Assembly: GCF_012912135.1 (NCBI RefSeq)
Contig: NZ_QMEB01000008.1
Coordinates: 1-52,622, forward strand
Length of the DNA: 52,622 bases
Source of the DNA: Brasilonema bromeliae SPC951
Lineage (GTDB): Bacteria; Cyanobacteriota; Cyanobacteriia; Cyanobacteriales; Nostocaceae
Direction: 5' to 3'
This document shows, in pieces, positions 41,701 to 52,622 of the stretch. The translations under genes and the position numbers were made by a program. The stretch's first letter is position 1, and every line of letters begins with the position of its first letter. The notes beneath the pieces were generated by a model that was given only the letters and a program-made list of their open reading frames with translations, was not told where the DNA came from and searched no databases.

Positions 41701-42769
41701 GACTCAAGAGTTCTTTTGCGTGCAAGTCTTGGCTGATAATTTCGCCTTTTCGGTCAAACAATACAGTACCAACTTTCAGGGCAACATTAGCATATTTTTG
41801 CACGTAAGCAGTAGCTCTCTGACTAATTTTTTCAGCTAGTATCCCAAATACTGATTCTGCCAGTCCTAGTTCGATTAATTTTTTGTGTGCTGCATCTGCA
41901 GTCTTAGCATCTAAAATTGCCCGTACTGCTTGTATATCACCACCAACAGCAACAACTGCTGCACTTATAATTTCTAATTTGGCATCTGCTAAATGACTAG
42001 ACGTATTGAAAATGCCACCAGCTAGCTTAATTAGTTTGCCATGATATCCCAGCAGCAAAACAGAAGTTGCTTGATATAGTCCAGCTTCTACAAGCATTGC
42101 ACCAATCCAATTGCCAGTTTGCACAACTGCTGACTCTGGTATGCCTAAACGTTGTGCAACTTGCATACCATTACTACCAATACAAAACACCAAACCAGGA
42201 CAAACTTTGACCTTAGCCTGCAACGACAAACGAAATTCTTCTAAATAGTCAGCCGCTGACAAGGGTTGAGAAATTCCACTGGTTCCCAACAAAGCTAATC
42301 CTTCTAAAATCCCAAAGGCTTCATTAGAGGTACGTTGCGCTAATTGACGACCTTCTGGAAGAATAATTGATACAGTTGCGGTTTGGTCTGGGGGAATTAG
42401 AGGTAGTAAATTGGTATCAAACAAGCGACGAGCATAACTGTAAATCGCTGGTTCTCCAGAGGTTGTTTTTCCTAAACCCTCTCCCGCTTCTAAAATCAAA
42501 GCTTGGGATTGCCTTTGTGACAACTTTACCCAAGCCCAAATAGGCGTGTTTTTTGTTAAATCTAAGTTATCACCTGGATCGCTGAGTGTCACAGCCAAAG
42601 CACTCTGGGAGTCTAAAGCTGCAACTTGAGAAATCGAAATTTCTGCTGTTTCAGAAAGCAAATCAATCTCAACTGAGAGTTGAGAATCTATTTTTTCACG
42701 CAGATGCATAAGAGCAGCCTTAGCAGCGGCTACTGCAAACACTGGCAGGGTGTAACCTGTACGAGCCAT
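41687..42769 (-). CDS. cbiD: Cobalt-precorrin-5B (C1)-methyltransferase CbiD
   Basis: 360 residues from ATG 42767-42769 (MARTGYTLPVFAVAAAKAAL), where the family starts. The frame extends 30 codons further to ATG 42859 but that part is unlike CbiD. Motifs: VTLSDPGDNLDLTKN, LILEAGEGLGKTTSG, LALLGTSGISQPLSAADYL, VLLLGYHGKLIKLAGGIFNT and SHLADAKLEII. It methylates C1 of the corrin ring in anaerobic-type B12 (pseudocobalamin) synthesis. The last residues (LDQN) are encoded by an inverted-repeat arm. No other cob/cbi gene is adjacent. A possible tie with the cobalamin uptake operon is only functional. Confidence 0.88.
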   Translation of the reverse strand: MARTGYTLPVFAVAAAKAALMHLREKIDSQLSVEIDLLSETAEISISQVAALDSQSALAVTLSDPGDNLDLTKNTPIWAWVKLSQRQSQALILEAGEGLGKTTSGEPAIYSYARRLFDTNLLPLIPPDQTATVSIILPEGRQLAQRTSNEAFGILEGLALLGTSGISQPLSAADYLEEFRLSLQAKVKVCPGLVFCIGSNGMQVAQRLGIPESAVVQTGNWIGAMLVEAGLYQATSVLLLGYHGKLIKLAGGIFNTSSHLADAKLEIISAAVVAVGGDIQAVRAILDAKTADAAHKKLIELGLAESVFGILAEKISQRATAYVQKYANVALKVGTVLFDRKGEIISQDLHAKELLSLDQN

Positions 42770-42984
42770 ATGATTGTTAAATAAGTTTTTAAAAACATCT
42801 TCGCCTCTACTACAGGGAGAATTAAGCAAAGACAATCGACCTTCGTTACTTAGTTGCAATTATATCACTCGGATGCTACCGGATTTGATATCACGAATGC
42901 TCCCAAACTACTTTTAAAGGGCCCAGAAAAAACGAAATCCGCCATCACATAAAATTGTCAGGCGGATTCGCAGATATTTTTTAG

Positions 42985-43370
42985 TGGATCCGAGCAGAGT
43001 CGAACTGCTGTCCAGACTGGGTATTGACCCCCCGCTCGTTCACAGGCTTAGCCTTTTTTACCCTCAAGGCGGGGAACGTTCATTATCCCGAACGCTAGGA
43101 TGCTCTGGTTAAGTCTTAGCTAACAAGCGAACCAGAGACACTTGTTAGAGCATCCGTTGGGGGTTGGTCTCTAATCCTTAACGGAGTCAAACTAGAGACG
43201 CTCGAACCGAAAAGAGGTTATTAGGCAGCTACTACAGCTTGCTTACGAGCAAAAGGTACAATGTTGTTTGCATTTACTTTATGTTGAGCCTTGGATTTTC
43301 GAGAGACGACTCACTCTCGACCTGTTTCACAAAGTAGCTTTCGCCAACCTGTCGAAACCGTTACGGACCC
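42985..43370 (-). ncRNA. ssrA: Transfer-messenger RNA (tmRNA)
   Basis: The 5' end GGGTCCGTAACGGTTTCGAC and 3' end CAGTTCGACTCTGCTCGGATCC+A form the tRNA-like acceptor stem (GGGTCCG/CGGATCC); CCA is not encoded (CTA follows). The tag frame (43221-43271) reads ANNIVPFARKQAVVAA then TAA, close to known cyanobacterial tags. Pseudoknot-forming GC segments follow. It is a one-piece tmRNA and rescues stalled ribosomes with SmpB. It lies between cbiD and the atp operon, all on the same strand. Confidence 0.95.
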
Positions 43371-43544
43371 ATGTGTTTTACCTATACTACGATTATAGTA
43401 CGCCCCACTTGAAATGTGTTACTTTATAGAAAAAAATATAGAAAAAATTTGTGAATTTTTATAGGGGAGATAGCGGGAGTCAGAGAGTGAGAGCGAGGAA
43501 AAATTCTCCTTCTCTCCCTCCCTCTCTCCTATTGTCCCGTTTTC

Positions 43545-44492
43545 CTAACCTAGCGCCTCAGCACCGCTGACAACTTCTAGGATTTGATTGGTAATTGCAG
43601 CTTGCCGCGCTTTGTTGTAAGACAAAGTGAGGGCATTCATCAGTGCCTTGGCGTTGTCACTAGCATTGCTCATTGCTGTCATCCGCGCCGCAAGTTCGCT
43701 TGCAGCGGATTCTTGCAGCGCCCGTAAGAGCTGGTTACTCAGGTACAGAGGTAATAAAGAATCGAGAATCTGTACTGGATCCTGCTCGAAAATCATGTCA
43801 CGGGAGAAAGTACGGGTTTGAGCGGTCACTTTCTCTCGTGTGACTTCAAATTCACCACCACGGGTTGTTAAGCGGAAAATTTCGTCATCCTGTGCTTCCA
43901 AACCTTGAGCGTCAAGAGGAAGCAGGGTTTGCACCACAGGACGAGAACTCACCAAGGAGACGAACTTGGTGTAGACAAGCTCAACACGATCTACGCTTTC
44001 TGACAAGAACAGAGAAAGCAATTGATCAGCAATTTTGTTGGCTTCAGCAGCGGTAGGGATTTGCTCTAAACCAGTATAGGTAGCGTCTATTGGCTGTTCG
44101 CGACGTTGGAAATACTGGGTTGCTTTGCGTCCTACGATGACAAATTTGTAGTCTACGCCTTCTGCTTTGAGTTCTTTGGCGCGATTTTCAGCACGTTTGA
44201 TGACGTTGGTGTTGTAGCCGCCGCACAAACCGCGATCGCCTGAAATCACTAACAGCCCTACTGACTTAACTTCCCGTTTTTTCAACAGTGGTAAGTTTGC
44301 TTCTTCAAAACGCAGACGGGTTTGTAGACCGTACAGAACTTGCGCCAAGCGGTCGGCGAAAGGACGGGTGGATAGCACCTGTTCTTGAGCGCGACGCACC
44401 CGCGCTGCAGCCACCAGCCGCATGGCTTCTGTAATTTTTTTGGTATTTTTGACTGATTGAATGCGATCGCGTATTGCTTTGAGATTTGGCAT
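43545..44492 (-). CDS. atpC: ATP synthase gamma subunit
   Basis: 315 residues (also called atpG). N-terminal [18 protein letters not shown] and C-terminal [20 protein letters not shown] form the central coiled-coil stalk; [17 protein letters not shown] is the family signature. The length includes the insert of about 35 residues found in cyanobacteria and plastids, without the plant redox cysteine pair. It rotates in F1 and couples proton flow to catalysis. Last gene of the atp operon in this window. Confidence 0.96.
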   Translation of the reverse strand: MPNLKAIRDRIQSVKNTKKITEAMRLVAAARVRRAQEQVLSTRPFADRLAQVLYGLQTRLRFEEANLPLLKKREVKSVGLLVISGDRGLCGGYNTNVIKRAENRAKELKAEGVDYKFVIVGRKATQYFQRREQPIDATYTGLEQIPTAAEANKIADQLLSLFLSESVDRVELVYTKFVSLVSSRPVVQTLLPLDAQGLEAQDDEIFRLTTRGGEFEVTREKVTAQTRTFSRDMIFEQDPVQILDSLLPLYLSNQLLRALQESAASELAARMTAMSNASDNAKALMNALTLSYNKARQAAITNQILEVVSGAEALG

Positions 44493-44634
44493 AAATTTTG
44501 TCCTTAATCGTTAGTCCTTAGTCGTTAGTCAAGAGTCAATAGCCATTAAGCTCTTTACTAATGAACGGCAGGTCGCACCGTCGGGGGAACCCCCGCAACG
44601 CACTGCCTCCTAATGACTAATGACTGTTGACTAA
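44493..44634. repeat. atpA-atpC spacer with TTAGTC repeats and an inverted copy of the dispersed GC repeat
   Basis: GGCAGGTCGCACCGTCGGGG...CCCCCGCAACGCACTGCC (44567-44609) is a hairpin related to the 60-bp repeat in inverse orientation, set between repeated TTAGTC/TAATGACT motifs. Confidence 0.75.
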
Positions 44635-46170
<1,536 letters not shown>

Positions 46171-46194
46171 TTATTGCGAGACGGAACGATTTTA

Positions 46195-46271
46195 CACTCA
46201 GCAGTTAATCAGTTATCAGTTATCAGTTATCAGTTATCACTGTTCACTGTTTACTGTTTACTGTTCACTGA
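46195..46271. repeat. Heptamer arrays in the delta-alpha spacer
   Basis: CAGTTAT units (46208-46238) are followed directly by CACTGTT/TTTACTG units (46239-46270). It is the same pair of unit types as at 4968-5120, 48070-48170 and 48608-48684. Confidence 0.85.
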
Positions 46272-46272
46272 T

Positions 46273-46827
46273 TTAAGAGCCACTTAAACGCAAGGAGATA
46301 CGGCGCAGCTGACCCCGTAAGCTGGCGTCAATGACTTGAGAGCCTACCTTAATAATCACACCACCAATTAACTCGGGGTCAATTTTTGTATCTAATTCGA
46401 CCTCGCGAGCCTTAGTCAGTGCGATGACTTTATCTCTGACTGCTTGTTGCTGCTCCTCTGTCAGGGGAACTGCAGAAATCACTTCCGCCAGAGCAATTTG
46501 TTTCAATTGCCGCAACAGCGTCAAATATTGCTGTAAAACTGGTTCCAGCAATGAAATGCGCCGTCTATCTACCAGCAGCAATAAAAAATTGCGGAAGTAT
46601 GCATTAGCGCCGTCACCAAGGATACGGTTGATGACTGCCTTTTTGTCATCTAGCCCCACAAATGGGTTCTCAAGAAAATTTCTCAGTTGCTCACTTTCAG
46701 AAAGCAAGCTTAGCAAGGAACGCACATCTTCCCCGAACTGATCTGTTAAATTTTTGGATTGTGCGACTGACATCAACGCCTCTGCGTAAGGCTGGGATAT
46801 TTCCGCCATTGCGATATTACTTTTCAT
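46273..46827 (-). CDS. atpH: ATP synthase delta subunit
   Basis: 184 residues (atpD in cyanobacterial naming). N-terminal ISQPYAEALMSVAQSKNLTD and C-terminal DTKIDPELIGGVIIKVGSQV, IDASLRGQLRRI are the OSCP/delta signatures. It joins the F1 head to the b/b' stalk. The ATG follows the atpF stop by 2 bases and uses GGAGG in the end of atpF, so translation is probably coupled. Confidence 0.95.
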   Translation of the reverse strand: MKSNIAMAEISQPYAEALMSVAQSKNLTDQFGEDVRSLLSLLSESEQLRNFLENPFVGLDDKKAVINRILGDGANAYFRNFLLLLVDRRRISLLEPVLQQYLTLLRQLKQIALAEVISAVPLTEEQQQAVRDKVIALTKAREVELDTKIDPELIGGVIIKVGSQVIDASLRGQLRRISLRLSGS

Positions 46828-46829
46828 CC

Positions 46830-47378
46830 CTAACCTCCCAATAGCGCTATACTGCGGTCAATTAATTGCTGTTGAGCGTCGTCAGCAATTCCTGTCTGCA
46901 GTTCAGACTCGACTTTTTGCAATGCCTTAGACACTAAATATTGTTGCAGTTCGCCGATCGCCCGCTCTCTTTGTGTGTCTAAATCCCTAGCAGCTGTTTC
47001 TTTCAAACGTTCCACATCTTCTGCTGCTCGTGTCAAAATTGCTTCACGAGTTGCCTGTGCGTTTTCTTCAGCTGCTTTACGGATGCGTTGCGCTTCTGCT
47101 TGAGCCTGCGTCAACTGTTCCTGTGCCTTAGACAAAGCAACAGCTGCGTCCTTTGCCTGCGCTTCTGCTTCTTTGATTACCGTTTCAATATTTGAGCGTC
47201 GTTCGCTGAGGATATTGCTAAGAACTTTACGCCCAAAGTAAAATAATATGCCAACCAGAATCGCCAGGTTAATCAGATTGGTTTCAAAAATGTCTATGTT
47301 TAGACCGAAACCACCTTCTGAATGACCATTCGCTACCGCTTCTGTGGCAAGTAAAAAACTACTTCCAATGATACCCAT
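46830..47378 (-). CDS. atpF: ATP synthase b subunit
   Basis: 182 residues. A short lead (MGIIGSSFLLATEAVA), one helix LAILVGILFYFGRKVL, then a long charged coiled coil rich in Ala, Glu and Gln. It forms the outer stalk with b'. It lies about 150 bases downstream of the b' gene and directly before delta. Confidence 0.95.
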   Translation of the reverse strand: MGIIGSSFLLATEAVANGHSEGGFGLNIDIFETNLINLAILVGILFYFGRKVLSNILSERRSNIETVIKEAEAQAKDAAVALSKAQEQLTQAQAEAQRIRKAAEENAQATREAILTRAAEDVERLKETAARDLDTQRERAIGELQQYLVSKALQKVESELQTGIADDAQQQLIDRSIALLGG

Positions 47379-47530
47379 CTACAACTGCGCTGCTCCCTTG
47401 CTTAGTAGGTTGAAAATTCCCTAAGGGAAAAAAGTGCCACTTTTGACACTTATTTAACCGTTGTGGGACGACATGCGCCCCGCTACGTATATACTTATCG
47501 AATTGTTGTGAGATCGCGCATTGAGCCGCT

Positions 47531-47962
47531 CTATTTAGCCAAAACAGGTCCCAATAGTTTTTCTAGTATCTGCCTGCTCAGAGCATCTACCTGTTGATCT
47601 AAGGAACGTAAAGCTTCCTGCTTTTGCTGTTCTATTTCAAGAGCCGCTTGTTCTCGTTGAGCTTGAGCTTCCTTTTGCGCCTCAGCTATTTTCTGAGCAG
47701 TCGTTTTTTGAGCTTCTGCTTGAGCTGCAGCGACAGTCGCTTGTGACTGTCTACGAGCTTCTGCTAATTGTTGCTCATATTCTTTAGTTAATCGCTCAGC
47801 TTTAGCCAAGCGTTCACGAGCTTCAAGGTTATTCGTTCGGATATAGTTATCGCGATCGTCTAATGCCTTGGTCAGTGGCTTATAGAAAATAACATTCAAT
47901 AGAGCTGCCAATAGCAGGAACTGCACTGCCATCAAGGGCAAGGTTGCATCGAAATCAAACAT
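47531..47962 (-). CDS. atpG: ATP synthase b' subunit
   Basis: 143 residues. One N-terminal helix ([20 protein letters not shown]) and [18 protein letters not shown], then a coiled coil ([20 protein letters not shown]). Phototrophs carry this second, diverged b gene, and the stalk is a b-b' heterodimer. This is a good marker of a cyanobacterial or plastid-like operon. Confidence 0.95.
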   Translation of the reverse strand: MFDFDATLPLMAVQFLLLAALLNVIFYKPLTKALDDRDNYIRTNNLEARERLAKAERLTKEYEQQLAEARRQSQATVAAAQAEAQKTTAQKIAEAQKEAQAQREQAALEIEQQKQEALRSLDQQVDALSRQILEKLLGPVLAK

Positions 47963-48069
47963 TTCTCTCCTCTTTGGCTACAACAGCAGTTTTCACGGGC
48001 GAAAAATCATCTTACTTTTCATCATCGTCGAGACCCCATAGCCATCAAGGGTCAACTTTTTTTCACAGT

Positions 48070-48170
48070 TATCAAGTACCAGCCGCAGTTATCAGTTATC
48101 AGTTACCAGTTATCAATCTTCACTGTTTACTGTTTACTGTTCACTGTTCACTGTTCACTGTTCACTGATT
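48070..48170. repeat. Heptamer arrays in the c-b' spacer
   Basis: CAGTTAT/CAGTTAC units (about 48085-48112) followed by TTCACTG/TTTACTG units (48117-48168), with a short AGTACCAGCCG stretch before them. The spacer is otherwise empty. Confidence 0.85.
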
Positions 48171-48229
48171 AACTCAGCTATAGAGACGTGAACATTCACG
48201 TCTCCAAAACTAAGGAAAAGTTTTAGGTT

Positions 48230-48574
<345 letters not shown>

Positions 48575-48607
48575 CTAACTTGACATCAACTGAGGGTTCT
48601 AAGCAGT

Positions 48608-48684
48608 GATCAAGTACCAGCCGCAGTTATCAGTTATAACTCTTTATTGATCACTGTTCACTGTTCACTGTTCACTGTTCACTG
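48608..48684. repeat. Heptamer arrays in the a-c spacer
   Basis: AAGTACCAGCCGCAGTTATC starts the array, like 48075; it is followed by CAGTTAT units and then four to five TTCACTG units ending 48684, three bases before the stop of the a-subunit gene. Confidence 0.85.
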
Positions 48685-48687
48685 ATT

Positions 48688-49446
48688 TTAATGTGCTTCC
48701 TCATGCTCTTCGCCACCATGTCCCTCCATCGCCTCATGAATGTATGCCGCTGCTAAGGTGGCAAAAACCAAGGCTTGAATGGCACTGGTAAACAAACCTA
48801 AAGCCATCACTGGCAGAGGTACAAACAGAGGAACCAAAAGAACCAGCACTCCTACGACTAATTCATCCGCCAAAATGTTACCAAATAGACGGAAGCTTAG
48901 GGAGAGGGGCTTGGTGAAATCTTCTAGAATCGCGATCGGTAATAGAACCGGCGTCGGCTCTATATACTTTTTGAAGTACCCCAAACCACGCTTGCTAAAA
49001 CCTGCGTAAAAGTAAGCTAAAGAAGTCAACAACGCCAGTGCTACTGTCGTATTAATATCATTGGTTGGAGCAGCCAACTCTCCCGATGGAAGTTTGATGA
49101 GCTTCCAGGGAATCAAAGCACCCGACCAGTTCGATATGAAGATAAACAAGAATAGTGTGCCAATAAACGGCACCCAAGGACGGTATTCTTTCTCTCCAAT
49201 CTGGTTTTTTGTGAGGTCCCGAATAAATTCCAGAGCATATTCCATTAGGTTTTGGATACCGCTGGGAATTTTTTGGATGTTTTTAGTAGCAGCTAGTGAA
49301 GCTACGACCAGGATACCAATCACAAACCAAGACGTGAGAAAGACCTGTCCATGCAGCTTTAAATTGCCTAACTGCCAGTAGAAATGATGACCTACCTCTA
49401 GTTCTCCAAGGGGAACAGAAGTTAGGGCATTCAGAAAATTCACCAT
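48688..49446 (-). CDS. atpB: ATP synthase a subunit
   Basis: 252 residues (atpI in cyanobacterial naming). Five to six helices; the essential Arg lies in [17 protein letters not shown], and the C-terminal [19 protein letters not shown] completes the proton half-channels. A His/Glu tail ([10 protein letters not shown]) ends it. TAGGAAA precedes the ATG. It has the normal length. Confidence 0.97.
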   Translation of the reverse strand: MVNFLNALTSVPLGELEVGHHFYWQLGNLKLHGQVFLTSWFVIGILVVASLAATKNIQKIPSGIQNLMEYALEFIRDLTKNQIGEKEYRPWVPFIGTLFLFIFISNWSGALIPWKLIKLPSGELAAPTNDINTTVALALLTSLAYFYAGFSKRGLGYFKKYIEPTPVLLPIAILEDFTKPLSLSFRLFGNILADELVVGVLVLLVPLFVPLPVMALGLFTSAIQALVFATLAAAYIHEAMEGHGGEEHEEAH

Positions 49447-49566
49447 TTTCCTAACCTAATCTATCATTTCTCCAATCTTACCTGGAGAAGTGGAGCGGGT
49501 TCGCGGGGTGGATTTTCCTCTTGGAAAAGTTCTGTCCTCCCGCACAGTTTGAGCGTTGCTGTATGG

Positions 49567-50058
49567 TTACCGGAACTTTGACAAGTCAGAGGCAAATGCT
49601 CCTCTAACTACGTAAATGAGAAGCGTTGCTTTATAAGTAAGAAATCCCAGAAATATGGGCAAAATTTCCAGTTGATTCCATCGCGATGCTAGTAGAATCA
49701 CCCCTACTAGTAACGCAAATCGAGTTTTACTCAACTGTTTTTTTTCTCCACTCAAACGCTCAACATCTTTTGCCAACATCCTCAAGTAAACCACACCTGT
49801 ACATGCTCCAAGCAAATAATTTAGGGCAATGTTCAGGGAATAAAATATCCAAACAGAGAAAAATATAATCCCTGTCAAGACAAGAGTGATGAGCAACAAC
49901 TCTTGGTAGAGTTCATAGAACTCGCGCATCGAGTTGTCTGGTTCTGTGTCCTCAAAACCAGGTCTTGAATCTTGTCGTGTTGTTGGTGTGGGATCAGTTG
50001 ATTCGTTTGACAAGCTCACGGGACTTGAAACCAGTACAGCTAATTGTGTTGACTGCAT
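49567..50058 (-). CDS. atp1: ATP synthase-associated protein Atp1 (AtpI-like)
   Basis: 163 residues. Four helices ([70 protein letters not shown]) as in the UncI/Atp1 proteins at the head of cyanobacterial atp operons. It helps assemble the c ring. The first 43 residues are polar and could be an overlong start; [11 protein letters not shown] at 49929 is the other candidate. It leads the operon. Confidence 0.88.
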   Translation of the reverse strand: MQSTQLAVLVSSPVSLSNESTDPTPTTRQDSRPGFEDTEPDNSMREFYELYQELLLITLVLTGIIFFSVWIFYSLNIALNYLLGACTGVVYLRMLAKDVERLSGEKKQLSKTRFALLVGVILLASRWNQLEILPIFLGFLTYKATLLIYVVRGAFASDLSKFR

Positions 50059-50664
50059 CTTCAGCCAGCTGAATCATATCACGATTGGGTAACAATACTT
50101 TAGAAAAAAACAATTAACTTATTGTCACCAAACAAAAGACATCAGGTAGATGCACCAAGCACAAAAAGGATAATTGACACGGAAAATATGGATGAACAGG
50201 ACAAATCTTTACCAATCCCTCTATCCTGAAATTCCGTGTTGACAGCTGTGGCGAGACGAGGAGTCGCAATCAACTTGAAAGGTAGATCTCCTCTTAATTT
50301 CTATTCTACCTTCTCCCTCGTCGCCTGCTTTGTTTGGATTTTGGCAGTTTGTTTGGTTATCTGGCAATACAGGGAACAGGGAGCAGGGAGCAGGGAGCAG
50401 AGAGCAGGGAGCAGGGAGCAGGGAAAAAAGTGTTTCTTTTATTCATAGCGGGTGGTACGCCGTTATAGTGCGCCTGCCCATATTTTGCACTCCTCCTGCC
50501 AACAACCGCCTGGGGTTTAAACCCCAGTCTGATAGTAAAAGTCGTCTTTAGACGACTGCATAAGCCTTTGAGTTTACTTTAGTAGACTTGAACTGTGAGC
50601 CTCCCAATTGATTCTGAGGCGGACGAGGTTGTGTTCTTGAAAGTGTTGCAAAATGTCAGTTTTG
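50059..50664. other. 600-bp spacer upstream of the atp operon, with repeats
   Basis: It must hold the atp operon promoter, near 50060-50200. CAGGGAG/CAGGGAA heptamers fill 50368-50425. A hairpin pair (CTGGGGTTTAAACCCCAG, about 50510-50527, and AGTCGTCTTTAGACGACT, about 50540-50557) follows. This is a common cyanobacterial dispersed element and may end the methyltransferase transcript. No gene seen. Confidence 0.6.
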
Positions 50665-51846
50665 TCAACTTGGTGTCAACAAAATCAGCTGCTGCTTCAG
50701 GAGCGTTCTCACTCCATCTAAATCCAATGATGAGCCAGCTAAAATCTCCCCTACTGTTAACAAACCATCGCAGCTTTCTAAAAACTTCAACTCTTCTGGT
50801 GATAAATTCACAATCTGGTAATCGTAGTTGAAGACACATTGACTGGGAAAACCATCCATACAAGGATTTCGCTCAGCAATTGCCGTTAATAAATCATTAT
50901 CCGCTGACCAATCAGCCTTTGGTAAAGGTGGACGACTCAGAAAAAACTCGTAGTGAGTCACTTCTGGATCTAATAACTCTATCAAACGATAACGCTCGAT
51001 CTCGCCTAACTTAGCTACTCGTTCCATTAACTCTGGCGCTTTGCCCAAAAGTCTGTCTATCTGCCAAAAACCCGGATTTGAGAAACCAACAAAATCTAAT
51101 CCGGAAGCAGAAATTAGTTCAAACAACGTCTCAATGTTATAATCTATCTCCTGCGGATGCACGTACATATCAGCAAAGCACTCATCCCGTTGATTTTCTA
51201 AAGACCAACGTTCTCGTTCTCGCTTGACAATACGGTTATTTTCTGGTAATGAAGCGAAGATTTGCCGACCAACTTGAACACCATCACGGTAATCACCGCG
51301 CTTGTCACCTTGGAGGAGTGCGATCGCCCTTTGCATAAGTTGAATTTCCCACCGTCCCAACTCCCCATACACAAAAATGTGCATCAAGCCACCTGGGGCT
51401 AACTTCTTTGCCAAAGCTTGAATACCGCGAATCGGGTCAGGTAAATGGTGCAACACACCAACGCAGTTGATAAAATCAAACTCACCCGACAACTGTTCCA
51501 CATCATACAAACTCAGGTGATGGAACTCAACACGGTTTGCACCAGAACGTTTACAGCGTTCTTGAGCAACTTCCAGCGCCCCAGCACTAAGATCAATGCC
51601 CACAACAGAAGCCGTAGGATTAAGATGGACGAGGTATTCAGTCCCCACTCCCGTACCGCAACCAGCATCTAAAATACGGATATCTTGCTTTTGGGGTTTT
51701 TGACCAGTACAGAAATTATAAGCAGCTAACCAATTCCAGCGCCAGTTGTAACCAGGAGGCGGTTCATCTAGTAAAGGTTCTGGCGGGAAGGGGTAGGTGT
51801 TGTAAAGTTTGGCAACAGCAGCGCTAATAGTTTGAGAATCGGACAT
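50665..51846 (-). CDS. Class I SAM-dependent methyltransferase
   Basis: 393 residues. A short lead (LYNTYPFPPEPLLDEPPPGY), then SAM motif I ILDAGCGTGVGTEYL, the acidic loop VVGIDLSAGALEVA, and FINCVGVLHHLPDP. The last about 150 residues form a separate domain of unknown role, ending LSPEELKFLESCDGLLTVGE, which resembles the winged part of bacterial methyltransferases of unknown substrate. The substrate cannot be told. Confidence 0.85.
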   Translation of the reverse strand: MSDSQTISAAVAKLYNTYPFPPEPLLDEPPPGYNWRWNWLAAYNFCTGQKPQKQDIRILDAGCGTGVGTEYLVHLNPTASVVGIDLSAGALEVAQERCKRSGANRVEFHHLSLYDVEQLSGEFDFINCVGVLHHLPDPIRGIQALAKKLAPGGLMHIFVYGELGRWEIQLMQRAIALLQGDKRGDYRDGVQVGRQIFASLPENNRIVKRERERWSLENQRDECFADMYVHPQEIDYNIETLFELISASGLDFVGFSNPGFWQIDRLLGKAPELMERVAKLGEIERYRLIELLDPEVTHYEFFLSRPPLPKADWSADNDLLTAIAERNPCMDGFPSQCVFNYDYQIVNLSPEELKFLESCDGLLTVGEILAGSSLDLDGVRTLLKQQLILLTPS

Positions 51847-51855
51847 ATACAGCAG

Positions 51856-51892
<37 letters not shown>

Positions 51893-51984
51893 GTAAAAAG
51901 GGTTTTCTGTCTGCCTTTTAGACCTCAGTACTGTACTTCATTTACTTGCAATGTGCAGTAGCAGTTCTCAGGTGTTATCAAAGT

Positions 51985-52260
51985 TTACAGATTTTTATAC
52001 ACCTGATTATCATTTCTCTTGCCAACTCTGAAGATATCAACAAGCAAATTTTCATCATCAATCGTATACAGAATTCTGTACTCTCCTTGATCTACGCGAT
52101 AACCACCTTCATAACCTTTGAGTGCTTTGTAGTCTTGAGGTCGAGGATTGCTCTGGAGCGAGAAAATCTTCGATACGACCTGTTTAAACTGTTTCGCAGG
52201 TAAATCAATCAAGTCTTTCTCAGCAGTTTTGGCAATTCTCAAATCATAACGCTCACTCAT
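51985..52260 (-). CDS. RelE/ParE-family toxin
   Basis: 91 residues from ATG 52258-52260, which overlaps the antitoxin stop by 8 bases; the frame extends five codons further into the antitoxin gene. MSERYDLRIAKTAEKDLIDL, YEGGYRVDQGEYRILYTI and VDIFRVGKRNDNQVY are the RelE/ParE pattern. RelE members cut mRNA on the ribosome and ParE members poison gyrase; the sequence is nearer RelE (R in YRVDQGEYRILY). Translation is coupled to the antitoxin. Confidence 0.88.
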   Translation of the reverse strand: MSERYDLRIAKTAEKDLIDLPAKQFKQVVSKIFSLQSNPRPQDYKALKGYEGGYRVDQGEYRILYTIDDENLLVDIFRVGKRNDNQVYKNL

Positions 52261-52504
52261 CCCCACGACTAGCAATAATCGCTTCTAGTGTGGTAAAGCC
52301 GTCATTTTGCTCAACAGCACGACGCAGTTCAGCAGAGTCAATAGCATCTTCTATAGCTTCCAGCAATCTTAAGTCTTCTAGACCAATAATCGCCCCAACA
52401 GCCTTGCCATGACGCTGAATGAGAATGCGCTCACCCTTATATTCAGCACGATTAATGAGTTCTTGAAAATTAGCACGAGCTTCAGTTGCACTTACAGCAG
52501 TCAT
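52253..52504 (-). CDS. Phd/YefM-family antitoxin
   Basis: 83 residues. MTAVSATEARANFQELINRA, then ERILIQRHGKAVGAIIGLED is the Phd/YefM DNA-binding fold; the acidic C-terminus (AIEDAIDSAELRRAVEQ) should cover the toxin. First gene of a two-gene operon, probably self-repressed. Confidence 0.9.
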   Translation of the reverse strand: MTAVSATEARANFQELINRAEYKGERILIQRHGKAVGAIIGLEDLRLLEAIEDAIDSAELRRAVEQNDGFTTLEAIIASRGDE

Positions 52505-52622
52505 ACCGCCTCGCTTATGTTGATTGAAGTCAATGAGAAATATTGTACATTTTTTTTAAATTAGGTAAATTGTACAATTTGTATAATTATAGCAGTTTCT
52601 AATTTTGCATTAGTTTTGGGGC
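52505..52622. promoter_or_regulatory. Upstream region of the Phd/RelE-type operon with repeated TTGTACA
   Basis: ATTGTACA occurs at about 52543 and AATTGTACAATT (palindromic) at about 52569-52580. It is a plausible operator for the antitoxin, 60-75 bases before its start. The rest is AT-rich up to the edge. Confidence 0.4.

Noticed and set aside
49929-50058. First 43 codons of atp1 as untranslated leader
   Set aside because: Not decided: the segment is polar and could be spurious, but related long forms seem to exist in Nostocales, so the long start was kept with a note.
50236-50448. 70-codon plus-strand frame with one hydrophobic stretch
   Set aside because: Its second half translates the CAGGGAG heptamer array, no ribosome binding site is visible, and no family is recognised.

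Overview
The window comes from a filamentous (Nostocales-type) cyanobacterium. The evidence is GCGATCGC (HIP1) octamers, heptamer short tandem repeats, a gene for the photosystem II subunit Psb30, an IsiA/Pcb chlorophyll-protein remnant with an IsiC-type hydrolase, a cyanobacterial-type tmRNA, and the cyanobacterial atp operon order with both b and b' subunits. All calls were made by reading the sequence; no database search was run.

Layout. 1-4.9 kb (minus strand): an accessory island with a CHAT protease-TIR-AAA ATPase gene and an AAA ATPase-TM-WD40 gene that runs off the window. They appear to have been an overlapping pair, now separated by a VapBC-type toxin-antitoxin and a broken hsdS fragment. 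5.7-9.6 kb: a 1323-residue DUF4347/repeat/DUF4114 surface-type protein. 9.9-15.8 kb (minus): a cobalamin-riboswitch-led uptake operon (TonB receptor, thioredoxin-like 2Fe-2S protein, lipoprotein binding protein, permease), preceded by the tail of an RTX-like pseudogene. 16.5-33.1 kb: housekeeping and metabolic genes (S15 hydrolase, Uma2, MutY, CysH, ferredoxin-type reductase, HEAT protein, SbcD nuclease, KimA-like transporter, decayed isiA plus isiC, SDR, and the carboxynorspermidine synthase/decarboxylase pair).

33.4-35.7 kb is a gene graveyard: a condensation-domain (NRPS) pseudogene, a disrupted IS630-family element with recognisable ends and TA flanks, and a sterol-desaturase tail. 36-42.8 kb holds recJ, psb30, a YkgJ-type gene, two half-size UPF0016 (Mn2+/Ca2+ exporter type) genes, a four-helix membrane protein, a DUF2808 gene and cbiD. 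43-50 kb holds ssrA and the complete F-type ATP synthase operon without beta/epsilon (atp1-a-c-b'-b-delta-alpha-gamma). 50.6-52.5 kb has a methyltransferase gene and a Phd/RelE-type toxin-antitoxin pair.

The genome is unusually rich in small dispersed repeats. Heptamer arrays fill most long spacers, including three within the atp operon. A 60-bp repeat recurs between operons. GC-rich mini-repeats have landed inside recJ (twice), probably mutY, the transposase and the cobalamin riboswitch. The most interesting candidate system is the CHAT-TIR-AAA / AAA-WD40 pair, which looks like an NLR-type surveillance or cell-death module.
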